Origin: Geobacter sp. FeAm09
GTDB taxonomy: Bacteria; Desulfobacterota; Desulfuromonadia; Geobacterales; Pseudopelobacteraceae
DNA: 64,000 nt
Assembly: GCF_008330225.1 (NCBI RefSeq)
Contig: NZ_CP042466.1
Location: forward strand, 2,722,001 to 2,786,000
Reading direction: 5' to 3'
The position numbers and the translations under genes are program-made. A model generated the notes under the pieces. It was not told the DNA's origin, ran no database searches, and saw only the letters and a list, made by a program, of their open reading frames with translations. Of this stretch, positions 25,188-33,407 are shown piece by piece; the first letter of the stretch is position 1, and each line of letters begins with the position of its first letter.

Positions 25188-27248
25188 ATGAAACGAAGCG
25201 CATGCAGGACGGTAAGCAACGGGATCGTGGGCGCAGCGGCGGCCATGTGTGTCATGGCGGCTTTCGCCATGCCGGTATCGGCTGAAGACAAGGAGGTGAA
25301 AAACGACGAAAACGGCAACGTGTTCACCCTGGGCAAGGTTGAGGTGGGGGCAAAGGCCGACAAGCAGAAAAACTCCGTGGTTTCAACGGTAGGCGAAGAG
25401 GAGATGCTGCAGTTCGACACAAAGAATATCGGCCAGGCCGCCAACCTGATCTCCGGCGTCACCGCATCGGTGTCCGGCAAACGGGGGGAATCAGGCTTTA
25501 ACGTCCGCGGCTTTGACAACAGGCGCACCCCCATCTACCTGGACGGCATTCCGCTCTATGTCCCCTATGACGGCTACATCGATACGGGGCGCTTCATGAC
25601 CTACGATCTGTCGGAAATAGACATTTCAAAAGGTTTCGCCTCGGTGCTCTACGGCCCCAACACCCTGGGCGGCGCGGTAAACATGGTGTCCAAGCGACCG
25701 ACAAAGACGTTTGAAGGCAATGCCGGGGCCGGCTACACCTCGGGCGACGCCTACCATGCCTTTGCCAACCTGGGCACCAACCAGAAATCGTGGTACCTGC
25801 AAGGGGGCGGATCATGGGTAGATGTCCATTCCTTCACACTCTCCGATGATTTCAAAGCGACAGCGCTGGAAAGTGGCGACAGGCGCAAGAACTCCTACCA
25901 GCGCGACGGCAAGGCTTCCATCAAGGTCGGCTTTACCCCGAACAGCACCGACGAGTATGCGCTCAGCTACATCTACCAGCATGGCGAAAAGGGGGTCCCC
26001 CCCTATGCCGGCAGCAATAGCAACTCCATATCGAAAGCCACGTATTGGCAGTGGCCGTGGTGGGATAAACAGAGCGTGTACCTGAGCAGCAATACCGCCA
26101 TTGCAGAGAAAAGTTATGTCAAAACACGCATCTACTACGACCAATTCAAAAACTCGCTGAATCAATATGCTTCAGACTATGCAACATTATTAACAGGCAG
26201 TTATTCGCCCAGCAGGTATGACGACTACACGGTCGGGACCTCCATTGAGGCAGGAACAACCCTTATACCGTACAATACCCTTAAGATGGCGTTCCATTTC
26301 AAGGATGACGTACATCGCGACGTCACAACCGTAACGCCAGAGTCGCGCTACGAGGATCGCACCTACTCCGTAGGAGTCGAGGACACCATTGATTTCACCA
26401 AAAAGCTTTCTGCTGTTGTGGGAATCGGATATGACAAGCTCACGGGCGTCGAGGCGCACAAGTACGATTCAAACAGCAAAGCCTTCCTTGACATCCCGCT
26501 TGCCGACAGAGATGCGCTAAGCCCTCAGGCAACTTTGTTTTACACATACTCCGACACCGGGAAAATACACGCCTCCGTTGCCATGAAAACCCGCTTCCCT
26601 TCCATCAAGGAGAGAACGACGGCCAGCATTGACGGTTCCAACCTTCCCAACCCCGGTTTGAAACCGGAAACATCGATCAACTATGAACTCGGCGTTCAGG
26701 ATACCGTCGTCAACCTGGTCAAGGTCAAATCAAATTTCTTTGTTGACGCCATCAGCGACTATATCGCATCCGTCAACACCGGCATCCTGGTAACCAATTA
26801 CAACAACAAAAAAGTAAATCAGACCCAGAATAGAAACACTGGAAGGGTCAACCGGTACGGATATGAATTCGAAGCGTTGGCGCCAATTGGCGACACGGCA
26901 GAAGCAGGTTTCAACTACACGTTCATCTACAATGACAATTTGAGCAGTTCCGACAACATTACCGATATTCCCAAACACAAGCTGTTTGCCTACGGCAAAG
27001 TGTCTCCCATAAAACAGCTGAGTGTTCTTGCCTCGGTGGAGTACGACACCAAACGCTTCAGCAGCACCGATGGTTCAACCACTGCAAGAGAATTTGTCGT
27101 CGTCAACACCAAGGTCGGCTATGAAGTGATAAAAGACGGCACGCTGGAAGCGGGGATCAACAACCTGCTCGACAGGAACTATTCCTACAGCGACGGCTAC
27201 CCGGAACCGGGCAGGACCTATTTCGTCCAGGCAAGGTATCGGTTCTAG
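25188..27248 (+). CDS. TonB-dependent outer-membrane receptor
   Basis: A 686-residue receptor: signal peptide about 1-32, a TonB-box-like segment FTLGKVEVGA near 46-55, plug domain about 60-170 (QAANLISGVTAS, GFDNRRTPIYLDGIPL, YGPNTLGGAVNMVSKRP) and a 22-strand barrel ending in Phe (QARYRF). It imports a scarce chelate into the periplasm using energy from TonB. The flanking importer, TonB and FmdE genes make it the outer gate of the same system. The second half (from about 26150) is slightly less GC-rich, as is common for surface-exposed barrel segments. The ATG follows GAAGGGAG. Confidence 0.94.
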   Translation: MKRSACRTVSNGIVGAAAAMCVMAAFAMPVSAEDKEVKNDENGNVFTLGKVEVGAKADKQKNSVVSTVGEEEMLQFDTKNIGQAANLISGVTASVSGKRGESGFNVRGFDNRRTPIYLDGIPLYVPYDGYIDTGRFMTYDLSEIDISKGFASVLYGPNTLGGAVNMVSKRPTKTFEGNAGAGYTSGDAYHAFANLGTNQKSWYLQGGGSWVDVHSFTLSDDFKATALESGDRRKNSYQRDGKASIKVGFTPNSTDEYALSYIYQHGEKGVPPYAGSNSNSISKATYWQWPWWDKQSVYLSSNTAIAEKSYVKTRIYYDQFKNSLNQYASDYATLLTGSYSPSRYDDYTVGTSIEAGTTLIPYNTLKMAFHFKDDVHRDVTTVTPESRYEDRTYSVGVEDTIDFTKKLSAVVGIGYDKLTGVEAHKYDSNSKAFLDIPLADRDALSPQATLFYTYSDTGKIHASVAMKTRFPSIKERTTASIDGSNLPNPGLKPETSINYELGVQDTVVNLVKVKSNFFVDAISDYIASVNTGILVTNYNNKKVNQTQNRNTGRVNRYGYEFEALAPIGDTAEAGFNYTFIYNDNLSSSDNITDIPKHKLFAYGKVSPIKQLSVLASVEYDTKRFSSTDGSTTAREFVVVNTKVGYEVIKDGTLEAGINNLLDRNYSYSDGYPEPGRTYFVQARYRF

Positions 27249-27297
27249 ACGGTACCACGGAGTCTGAACGGATTTTCGCCATCTTCCGCAAAAAAAT

Positions 27298-27323
27298 ACG
27301 CCCCGGTCCGCCGGGGCGTTTCA
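27298..27323. terminator. Hairpin, probable bidirectional terminator after the receptor gene
   Basis: ACGCCCCGG pairs with CCGGGGCGT across a TCCG loop. It is followed on the plus strand by only a short TTT and preceded by a run of A, so termination is better in the minus direction, where no gene is read. Confidence 0.55.
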
Positions 27324-27356
27324 CCATCCACCGAGCAACTATGACAAGGACAGAAC

Positions 27357-28166
27357 ATGAACGGACATACCATAGACTGGAACCATGCCTGGAAACAGGC
27401 CAAGGGAGAACTCGCGCGCATCGACAACCGGGAATTCTGGAACAAGCGGGCGCCGTCGTTCTCCAGCCATGTGCGGGAAACGGATTACGAAAAGCATTTT
27501 TTGCGGATGATGCCGGTCGATCCGTCCTGGAGCGTGCTCGATGTGGGATGTGCGGCCGGGACCCTGGCCATTCCGCTGGCAAAGAGCGTCAGGTCGGTGA
27601 CCGCACTCGATCTTTCGCCCGTCATGATCGATCTGCTGCGCCAGCGCTGCACCGAGTCGGCAATCACCAACATCACCCCCCTCGTCGGCAGATGGGAGGA
27701 CGACTGGGACAGCCTGGGCATCGGGGAATACGATGTCGCCATCGCCTCGCGGTCCCTGGTAATGGACGACCTTGCCGAAGGCATTGCCAAGCTGAACCGG
27801 GCGGCACGGCGGATGGTCTGCATCTCCGCCCTGGTGGGCGACGGCCCCTTCGACCGGCGGCTCTACGACGCCGTGGGGCGGCCGCTCAAAATGGGACCCG
27901 ATTATATCTATGTGTACAACTACCTGTACCAGATGGGCATATACGCGGATGTCGGCTTCATCGGCACCACGGAATGGAAGAACTATGAAAGCCCGGCCGA
28001 GGCGCTGGAAAAGATGCTCTGGATGCTGGACGGGATTACGCCGGAAGAAGAACGCCGGCTCAAGGAGTATCTCGACGCCCAACTGGTCAGGCATGATGGT
28101 GGATGGCGCCTGCCGGAGCCAAAGGTGGTGCGCTGGGCCTTCATCAGGTGGGAAAAGGAGGCCTGA
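27357..28166 (+). CDS. Class I SAM-dependent methyltransferase (second of the cluster)
   Basis: A 269-residue cytoplasmic enzyme. The N-terminus WNHAWKQ...WNKRAPSFSSHV is a helical cap; the SAM fold follows with motif I LDVGCAAGTLAIPLA (about residues 62-76), VTALDLSPVMIDLL and SRSLVMDDL. It differs from the methyltransferase at 18882. Downstream, the radical SAM gene starts 2 bases after its stop, so the two are one transcript. A substrate cannot be named; a metal-binding small molecule or cofactor is a guess from context. Confidence 0.86.
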   Translation: MNGHTIDWNHAWKQAKGELARIDNREFWNKRAPSFSSHVRETDYEKHFLRMMPVDPSWSVLDVGCAAGTLAIPLAKSVRSVTALDLSPVMIDLLRQRCTESAITNITPLVGRWEDDWDSLGIGEYDVAIASRSLVMDDLAEGIAKLNRAARRMVCISALVGDGPFDRRLYDAVGRPLKMGPDYIYVYNYLYQMGIYADVGFIGTTEWKNYESPAEALEKMLWMLDGITPEEERRLKEYLDAQLVRHDGGWRLPEPKVVRWAFIRWEKEA

Positions 28167-28168
28167 CC

Positions 28169-29152
28169 ATGCGGTGCAACTTCTGCGAATGGCGCTGTGA
28201 ACTGGGTGCCGATACCTATGGCCGATGCCGGATGTATTACGCGGACGGTCAGGCCATCAGGGAACGCTTTCCGGGAATGTGGTGTTCCTACGAGGTGGGA
28301 AAGATCGAAGCGGTCCCCTTTTACCATGCATATCCCGGAAGCCGGTGCCTGACCACGGGCACGAGCAGTTGCAACTTTTCCTGCACCTACTGTTCGAATG
28401 CCTTCATTGCCAAACAAAACCCCGCCGCCATGCAGGGGAGCATGTTTCATTTCTCGGCGCAACGCATGGTGGGGATGGCGCTGAAACTGGGGTGCCGCAG
28501 TATTGTCTTTAATGTGAACGAACCGACCGTGTCCCTCCCCACCCTCCGGGAATTGGCGACAGAAGCGGCAGCGGCGGGCATCCCCCTCGGTTGCCTGACC
28601 AACGGCTACACGACCCCGGAAGCCACCGAACTGCTGGCCACCATCTTCACGTTCTTCAACATCAGCCTGAAAGGGTTGGCCGACGACTTCAACCGGAGCC
28701 ATATCGGCATCCCGTCGGTTGATCCAATCCTGCGCACCATCACCCGGTTGGCGGGAACGCATCATGTCGAGGTGACAACGCCGGTCATTCAGGGGGCCAA
28801 TGACCATGAGCTCGACGATATCGCGCGCTTTATCGCCGCTGTTGATCCCGAAATCCCGTGGCACGTGCTCCGTCTGCTCCCCGAAGACGAGATGAAGGAC
28901 GCGGTCTATCCCGATATCGTGCGTATCAACGAGACGTTGCACACGGCAAGAAGGCACCTGCCCTATGTCTATTTTCACAATTTCGTCGGCTCCGACTGGG
29001 TGAACACCCTCTGCCCGGAGTGTGCCGCGCCGGCCATGGAACGTTTCAGCCTGGGGTGCGGGGGGGACCAGCTGCAACGTTTCTCATGCCCCGACGGGAA
29101 CTGCCCATCCTGTGGTCACACCATCAAACTACTGAGGGACGAAACGCCATGA
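28169..29152 (+). CDS. Radical SAM enzyme, AmmeMemoRadiSam/PflA-like
   Basis: A 327-residue radical SAM protein with the cluster motif CNFSCTYC (Cys68, Cys72, Cys75). The N-terminus CNFCEWRCELG...GRC (Cys3, 6, 10, 20) resembles the extra cysteine segment of the AmmeMemoRadiSam activating enzymes. The C-terminus has CPEC and CPSC pairs that could hold zinc or another cluster. The product activates or modifies an unknown target, perhaps the protein encoded by the next gene, which overlaps by 4 bases. Target assignment is inference. Confidence 0.88.
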   Translation: MRCNFCEWRCELGADTYGRCRMYYADGQAIRERFPGMWCSYEVGKIEAVPFYHAYPGSRCLTTGTSSCNFSCTYCSNAFIAKQNPAAMQGSMFHFSAQRMVGMALKLGCRSIVFNVNEPTVSLPTLRELATEAAAAGIPLGCLTNGYTTPEATELLATIFTFFNISLKGLADDFNRSHIGIPSVDPILRTITRLAGTHHVEVTTPVIQGANDHELDDIARFIAAVDPEIPWHVLRLLPEDEMKDAVYPDIVRINETLHTARRHLPYVYFHNFVGSDWVNTLCPECAAPAMERFSLGCGGDQLQRFSCPDGNCPSCGHTIKLLRDETP

Positions 29153-30318
29153 AACCGACGACGCACGACCACCACGCAAGCCTGGCCATAATAGACACCC
29201 GGGAGTGGCAGAACCGGTTTGACCTGAGAACCGGCGACAAGTCGGGCGAGCAGGGCCCCCTGGTCGAGATGATGCAGCAGGTGCTGAGCCGGCACCACTA
29301 CCCTGGCGATCTCCATGCCGACAGCAACCGCTGGGTAACCGACATCGCCCTGGACCTGGCGGCCGGCTACCAACCGCGCTTCACCTTCCTGACCTATGCC
29401 CAACAGTATTTTGCCAGCAGGGTCGGCCCCATGGATGTCGCGGAACGCCGCCGGATGATGGCGGAACTGTTCCGCGAAGTGGAACGTTTTCTCGGCGAAT
29501 CCGGATGTATGCCGGTAATCGTCGGACGGGGTGGCGTGACGTCCCTCAACGGCATCATCGACCTGAGCATGCTCGACGGAATCGGCATTTCCACCCATTG
29601 GTCGGCCAGATACGCCGGACTGCACGAACCAAGCGGGGCGGACCTGAAACGGCTGCGCGAGGAACCGGGCCTGGACAGGATCGTGACCAGGAGCGAGTTC
29701 CTGGAACTGTTCGATGGTTCCCCCGGGGACGGGAGACTGCTCCCCGATTACCTGCTGGTCGCCCGGCGGGGCTATGCCTTCAGGGCACTGGGGTGCACCA
29801 TGCGGAAACCGGTCATGATCCCGGATGCCGCCGACCACATCCCGCTTTCCAGCCCTCTGGGGACGGCAGCCGACATAACCGCCATCCGGGGGCTCGTCGA
29901 ACGGGGGTTGCAACAGGGACACCGGGTCGCTCTCATCGTCCTCGAGGGGGTGGGCAGCGACGATTTCCTGCTGCCCTTCACCCCCTGCGGGAACAACCGG
30001 GCCTGGTTTTGTTACGAACCGGGCGACGCCCAGTTTCTGGCCATTACCACCGGGCAACACCGGATATTCGACTACCCGCCGGGCTACCTGTTTCACGATG
30101 AAGACACCAGGGAGAAGGAATACCCGCTTTCCGGGTACTTCAAGAAAATACCGGCCGGGACCATCGGCGCCGAATTTTCCGGCAGGAGCATCGCCGTGGG
30201 CAACAAAAGCATGGCCATGCACATGGTAGCCGGTGCGGACCTGTGTGTGGAGTGCTTTGCCAGAAATTATTACAACCAGGGGACGCTGGGGGTGATCCAC
30301 CGCCAGGATAAGCCGTGA
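29149..30318 (+). CDS. Unrecognised 389-residue protein of the metal cluster
   Basis: I do not recognise the family. It is cytoplasmic (no signal peptide or membrane helix). Features visible are an N-terminal GDKSGEQGPLVEMMQQVLSRHH, a central VIVGRGGVTSLNGIIDLS, a Rossmann-like HRVALIVLEGVGSDDF near residue 265, and Cys in CGNNRAW and CVECFARNYY near the C-terminus. Its ATG overlaps the radical SAM stop, and the second binding-protein gene follows after 32 bases. It may be the substrate or partner of the radical SAM enzyme. Confidence 0.75.
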   Translation: MKPTTHDHHASLAIIDTREWQNRFDLRTGDKSGEQGPLVEMMQQVLSRHHYPGDLHADSNRWVTDIALDLAAGYQPRFTFLTYAQQYFASRVGPMDVAERRRMMAELFREVERFLGESGCMPVIVGRGGVTSLNGIIDLSMLDGIGISTHWSARYAGLHEPSGADLKRLREEPGLDRIVTRSEFLELFDGSPGDGRLLPDYLLVARRGYAFRALGCTMRKPVMIPDAADHIPLSSPLGTAADITAIRGLVERGLQQGHRVALIVLEGVGSDDFLLPFTPCGNNRAWFCYEPGDAQFLAITTGQHRIFDYPPGYLFHDEDTREKEYPLSGYFKKIPAGTIGAEFSGRSIAVGNKSMAMHMVAGADLCVECFARNYYNQGTLGVIHRQDKP

Positions 30319-30350
30319 CGTCCCCCGTTATCCGTATTGGAGGTTATTAC

Positions 30351-31382
30351 ATGCTGCGTTTTGCCCTTACTATCGTCATGGTGCTTTCCCTTTGCGCCAG
30401 CGCATATTCGCGCACGATCACCGACATGACGGGGAGGCGGGTGGCCATCCCCGACCGGATCGAACGGGCCGTTGCCCTGTCGCCGCCGGCTACCTACCTG
30501 ATCTATACGGTCGCTCCCGAGCTTCTGGCCGGGCTCAACTTTCCGTTATGGGAGAGCGAAAAGATCTTCACGCCGGAGCGGTTCAGAAAGCTCCCGGTCA
30601 TCGGCGGCATGGTCGGCGAAGGGAGGAACCTCAACCTGGAGGTGCTGCTCAGGATCAAGCCGGACGTGGCCTTTCTCTGGGAACGGAACAGGGGCCAATT
30701 CAGTGCGGTCAACAGGGAATATGAACGAATCCTCAAGCCGCTGGGCATACCGCTGGTCTATGTGTACATCGACTCGCTGAAGGATTATCCCGCAGCGCTT
30801 TTGTTCATGGGAGACGTGCTGGGCAGGAAAGAGCGGGCGGCACGGCTTCACCGTTACGCGGTCAACGCGCTGCACAAGACGGAGCGGGCAGTGGCGGCCC
30901 TGCCGGAGGGCAGACGGGTGCCGGTCTATTATGCCGAAGGTATCGACGGACTCTCCACCGAGGGCGAAGGCTCCATGCACACGGAGCTCATTCAGCTGAG
31001 CGGCGGCAAAAACGCCTGCCGTCTGAAACCGACCAGCCCCAACGGCATGGAGCGGATCTCCATGGAGCAGCTTCTGGTGTACGATCCCGAGGTGATCCTG
31101 GTGAAGGAGCGGATCTGCTACGAACGGATTCTGAAGGATGCGCGCTGGAGACAACTGCGGGCCGTCCGCAGCAAAAAGGTCTATCTCATCCCCCATGTGC
31201 CGTTCAACTGGTTCGACCGGCCGCCCTCCTACATGCGGCTGTTGGGCGTCCAGTGGCTGACCAACCTCCTCCACCCAACCCGGTACCCGGCCGATATGAT
31301 GAAGGAAACCAGGGAGTTTTACAGTTTGTTCCTCGGCAAGGAACTCTCGGACCGGGAAACCCGCGACGTGTTGCAACCGTGA
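30351..31382 (+). CDS. Second FecB-like periplasmic binding protein
   Basis: A 343-residue paralogue of the protein at 21989, with signal peptide about 1-20, ITDMTGRRVAIPD, VLLRIKPDVAFLWE and VPFNWFDRPPSYMRLLG. It lacks its own permease and ATPase genes here, so it probably shares those at 23011-24821. Two binding proteins for one importer suggest two ligand forms (for example two chelates or molybdate versus tungstate complexes); that is inference. The ATG follows TTGGAGG. Confidence 0.92.
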   Translation: MLRFALTIVMVLSLCASAYSRTITDMTGRRVAIPDRIERAVALSPPATYLIYTVAPELLAGLNFPLWESEKIFTPERFRKLPVIGGMVGEGRNLNLEVLLRIKPDVAFLWERNRGQFSAVNREYERILKPLGIPLVYVYIDSLKDYPAALLFMGDVLGRKERAARLHRYAVNALHKTERAVAALPEGRRVPVYYAEGIDGLSTEGEGSMHTELIQLSGGKNACRLKPTSPNGMERISMEQLLVYDPEVILVKERICYERILKDARWRQLRAVRSKKVYLIPHVPFNWFDRPPSYMRLLGVQWLTNLLHPTRYPADMMKETREFYSLFLGKELSDRETRDVLQP

Positions 31383-31510
31383 TTCCCTTTGCGGATCGTG
31401 GCGCCGGATGCTATTTTAGCCGCTATACGGAACGGGCGACGGTACGCCGGCCGATCGCCCGGCCTGAAGCGGAGCATGTATCGGAGCGGGATGAAAAGGG
31501 GGGGAAGACT

Positions 31511-32341
31511 ATGGGAAATATGGCAACGATGCTGTTGTGCCTGGCGTTCATGGCCGGTTGCGCAACACTGGAAAAGCACGACACGACACCGGTCACCAAG
31601 GGAAGAGTTCAGGGCTACCTGCCCTCCGGCTCCCTGCCCGATATGGTGGCACTGATCCCGCCGCCGCCCGCCGCCGGTTCAACCGCGTTTGCGCTCGACC
31701 AGGAAACCGGCCGCGCCAGTTTCCCCCTGCGGGATTCGGCCCGCTGGGCGCTGGCCGTCCAGGATGCCGACCTCTCCTTTCCGGCCGCGGCAGAGAGTTT
31801 TTCCTGCGTCCTGAACGCCCGCATCAGCGAACAGGATACCCCCCGCCTCTTCCGTCTGCTGCGCCGTACCCTGGCCGATGCGGGCAACGCCGTTTCCCGG
31901 CCGAAGGATACCTATAAGCGCCCCCGCCCCTTCATGGTGAACGGAGAACGCATCTGCACCCCGGACTACGAGCAGCGTTTGCGCACCAGCGGTTCCTACC
32001 CGTCGGGGCACACCACGGCCGGTTGGGCCTGGGCGCTCATCCTGAGCGAGATCGCGCCGGAACGGGCCGAGGCGATCCTGGTTCGGGGAAGGGCCTATGG
32101 CCAGAGCCGGATCGTGTGCAACGTGCACTGGCTGAGCGACGTGAATGAAGGGCGCACCGTTGCCGCGGCGGTGGTGGCCCGGCTCCATACCGATCCCGCC
32201 TTCCGGGCGGATCTGGAGGCCGCCAGGGCCGAGCTTGCCGCGGTCAGGGCCAAAGGGCTGGCGCCTGTCCGCGACTGTCGCGCCGAGGCCGAGGCGCTGG
32301 CCCTGTCCCAGGTTCCCGGGCCGCAGCCGCCATCCCACTAG
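31511..32341 (+). CDS. Class A acid phosphatase lipoprotein (PAP2/PhoN type)
   Basis: A 276-residue exported enzyme. The lipobox FMAGC puts the lipid-bearing Cys at residue 17. The three phosphatase motifs are present: KDTYKRPRP (KxxxxxxRP-like), SYPSGHTT, and SRIVCNVHWLSDVNEG. This fold is shared with vanadium haloperoxidases and binds phosphate-like oxyanions such as vanadate, molybdate and tungstate. It would hydrolyse phosphate esters in the periplasm; in this cluster it may act on a phospho-ligand or as an oxyanion binder, which is speculation. The ATG at 31511 follows GGGGAAG. Confidence 0.88.
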   Translation: MGNMATMLLCLAFMAGCATLEKHDTTPVTKGRVQGYLPSGSLPDMVALIPPPPAAGSTAFALDQETGRASFPLRDSARWALAVQDADLSFPAAAESFSCVLNARISEQDTPRLFRLLRRTLADAGNAVSRPKDTYKRPRPFMVNGERICTPDYEQRLRTSGSYPSGHTTAGWAWALILSEIAPERAEAILVRGRAYGQSRIVCNVHWLSDVNEGRTVAAAVVARLHTDPAFRADLEAARAELAAVRAKGLAPVRDCRAEAEALALSQVPGPQPPSH

Positions 32342-32440
32342 TGCCCGGAACCGCCACCGAAACCATCTGGCTCAAAACGGCCGGCATTGCCGAAAACCCA
32401 CGACAGATCACACGTTCCAACTACCAAAGGGGGAAACGCC

Positions 32441-32953
32441 ATGAATCACACCGAAAATACGAACCCGGAAACCAAACCCCATGGCAAGCATAAATACGGC
32501 CCGGAATACATGTCCCACGAACTGAAGGTGACCGGACGCGTGGAGAGGCCGCTTTGCTTGAGTGTCTCCGATCTGCGGGAGATGGCCGCCCTGGAGATCG
32601 AGGCGCTGCCCATCATCTGCGGCAGCGGCACGGAGAAGGGGACCATCAAGAGCTACCGCGGGGTATTGCTGCAGGAAATCCTGGACCGGGCGGCCGTAAT
32701 CATCACGGAACATCATGCACCCAACAGGCTGTACCTCAAACTCACGTCCAACGACGGCTATATGGCGCTCTTCAGCTGGCAGGAGATCAACAACACCGCG
32801 GTCGGCGACAAGGCGATCGTGGTGTTCGAGCGGGAGGGGCAGCCCCTGGACGAGAACGAGGGCGAATTCGCCTTTGTCTCGGCCAACGACGACCGCCCCG
32901 GCCCGCGCCGCATGCGCTACCTGGGACAGATCGAGGTGTGCGAGGCCGTCTGA
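32441..32953 (+). CDS. Cytoplasmic molybdopterin-binding domain protein (sulfite oxidase fold)
   Basis: A 170-residue protein consisting of one oxidoreductase molybdopterin-binding domain. The element LEIEALPIICGSG (Cys60) corresponds to the region that supplies the Mo-ligating cysteine in sulfite oxidase relatives, followed by YRGVLLQEIL and a C-terminal MRYLGQIEV. There is no signal peptide and no dimerisation domain. It may be a Moco carrier, storage protein or stand-alone enzyme. A GGGGGAAA site precedes the ATG. It links the cluster to molybdenum. Confidence 0.82.
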   Translation: MNHTENTNPETKPHGKHKYGPEYMSHELKVTGRVERPLCLSVSDLREMAALEIEALPIICGSGTEKGTIKSYRGVLLQEILDRAAVIITEHHAPNRLYLKLTSNDGYMALFSWQEINNTAVGDKAIVVFEREGQPLDENEGEFAFVSANDDRPGPRRMRYLGQIEVCEAV

Positions 32954-32963
32954 TCGCCCCTGC

Positions 32964-33003
32964 CCCGGTATGGCCGCTCCCTCACGCGGGGGGCCATGCC
33001 GGG
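32964..33003. terminator. Hairpin between convergent genes
   Basis: CCCGGTATGGCC (32964-32975) pairs with GGCCATGCCGGG (32992-33003), one wobble, loop 16. There is no T-run on either side. It could still separate the two convergent transcripts. Confidence 0.4.
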
Positions 33004-33011
33004 CCGGTTCG

Positions 33012-33407
33012 TCAGGGTTGCTCTATCAACTCGATGAACTCTTCCCGCTTGATTTCATCGACGATCCAGGAGCAGGCGGCAAAGCAGCGGTCCCGGGTCG
33101 CGCCGGAGACGATCGCCAGCAGCACCGAATCGCAGGCGCCGATGGTCCCGAGGCGGTGGACGATCAGGACCTGATTGAGCTTAAACCGCTCCTCTGCCCG
33201 GCGGGCAAGTGCGGCGAGCCGTTCGTCGGCATCGGCGACGAGCGGTTTAAGCTCGACGGCGGCAAAGTTCGGGACCTGCTTTCCCGGCCGTTTCACCCGG
33301 CCGTGGTGCATGACCACCGTGCCGGTGCTGTCGGTTTCACGCTCGAGAAAAGCGCGGTAGAGCCCCAGGTGGTCAAACTCCTCTGTGGAACAGAATGCGG
33401 TAATCAC
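33012..33407 (-). CDS. moaE: MoaE-like protein (molybdopterin synthase large-subunit family), divergent C-terminus
   Basis: A 131-residue MoaE-family protein with FAAVELKPLVADADERLAALA, FKLNQVLIVHRLGTIGACDSVLLAIVSGATRD and CFAACSWIVDEIKREE, which match the MoaE core. Canonical MoaE continues as KTRAPFWKKE and contributes a second active-site Lys; here the protein ends REEFIELIEQP and that Lys is absent. It may be a regulatory or non-catalytic MoaE paralogue, or use another residue. The GTG start has an AAGGAG site. It is convergent with the molybdopterin-domain gene. Confidence 0.8.
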   Translation of the reverse strand: MITAFCSTEEFDHLGLYRAFLERETDSTGTVVMHHGRVKRPGKQVPNFAAVELKPLVADADERLAALARRAEERFKLNQVLIVHRLGTIGACDSVLLAIVSGATRDRCFAACSWIVDEIKREEFIELIEQP

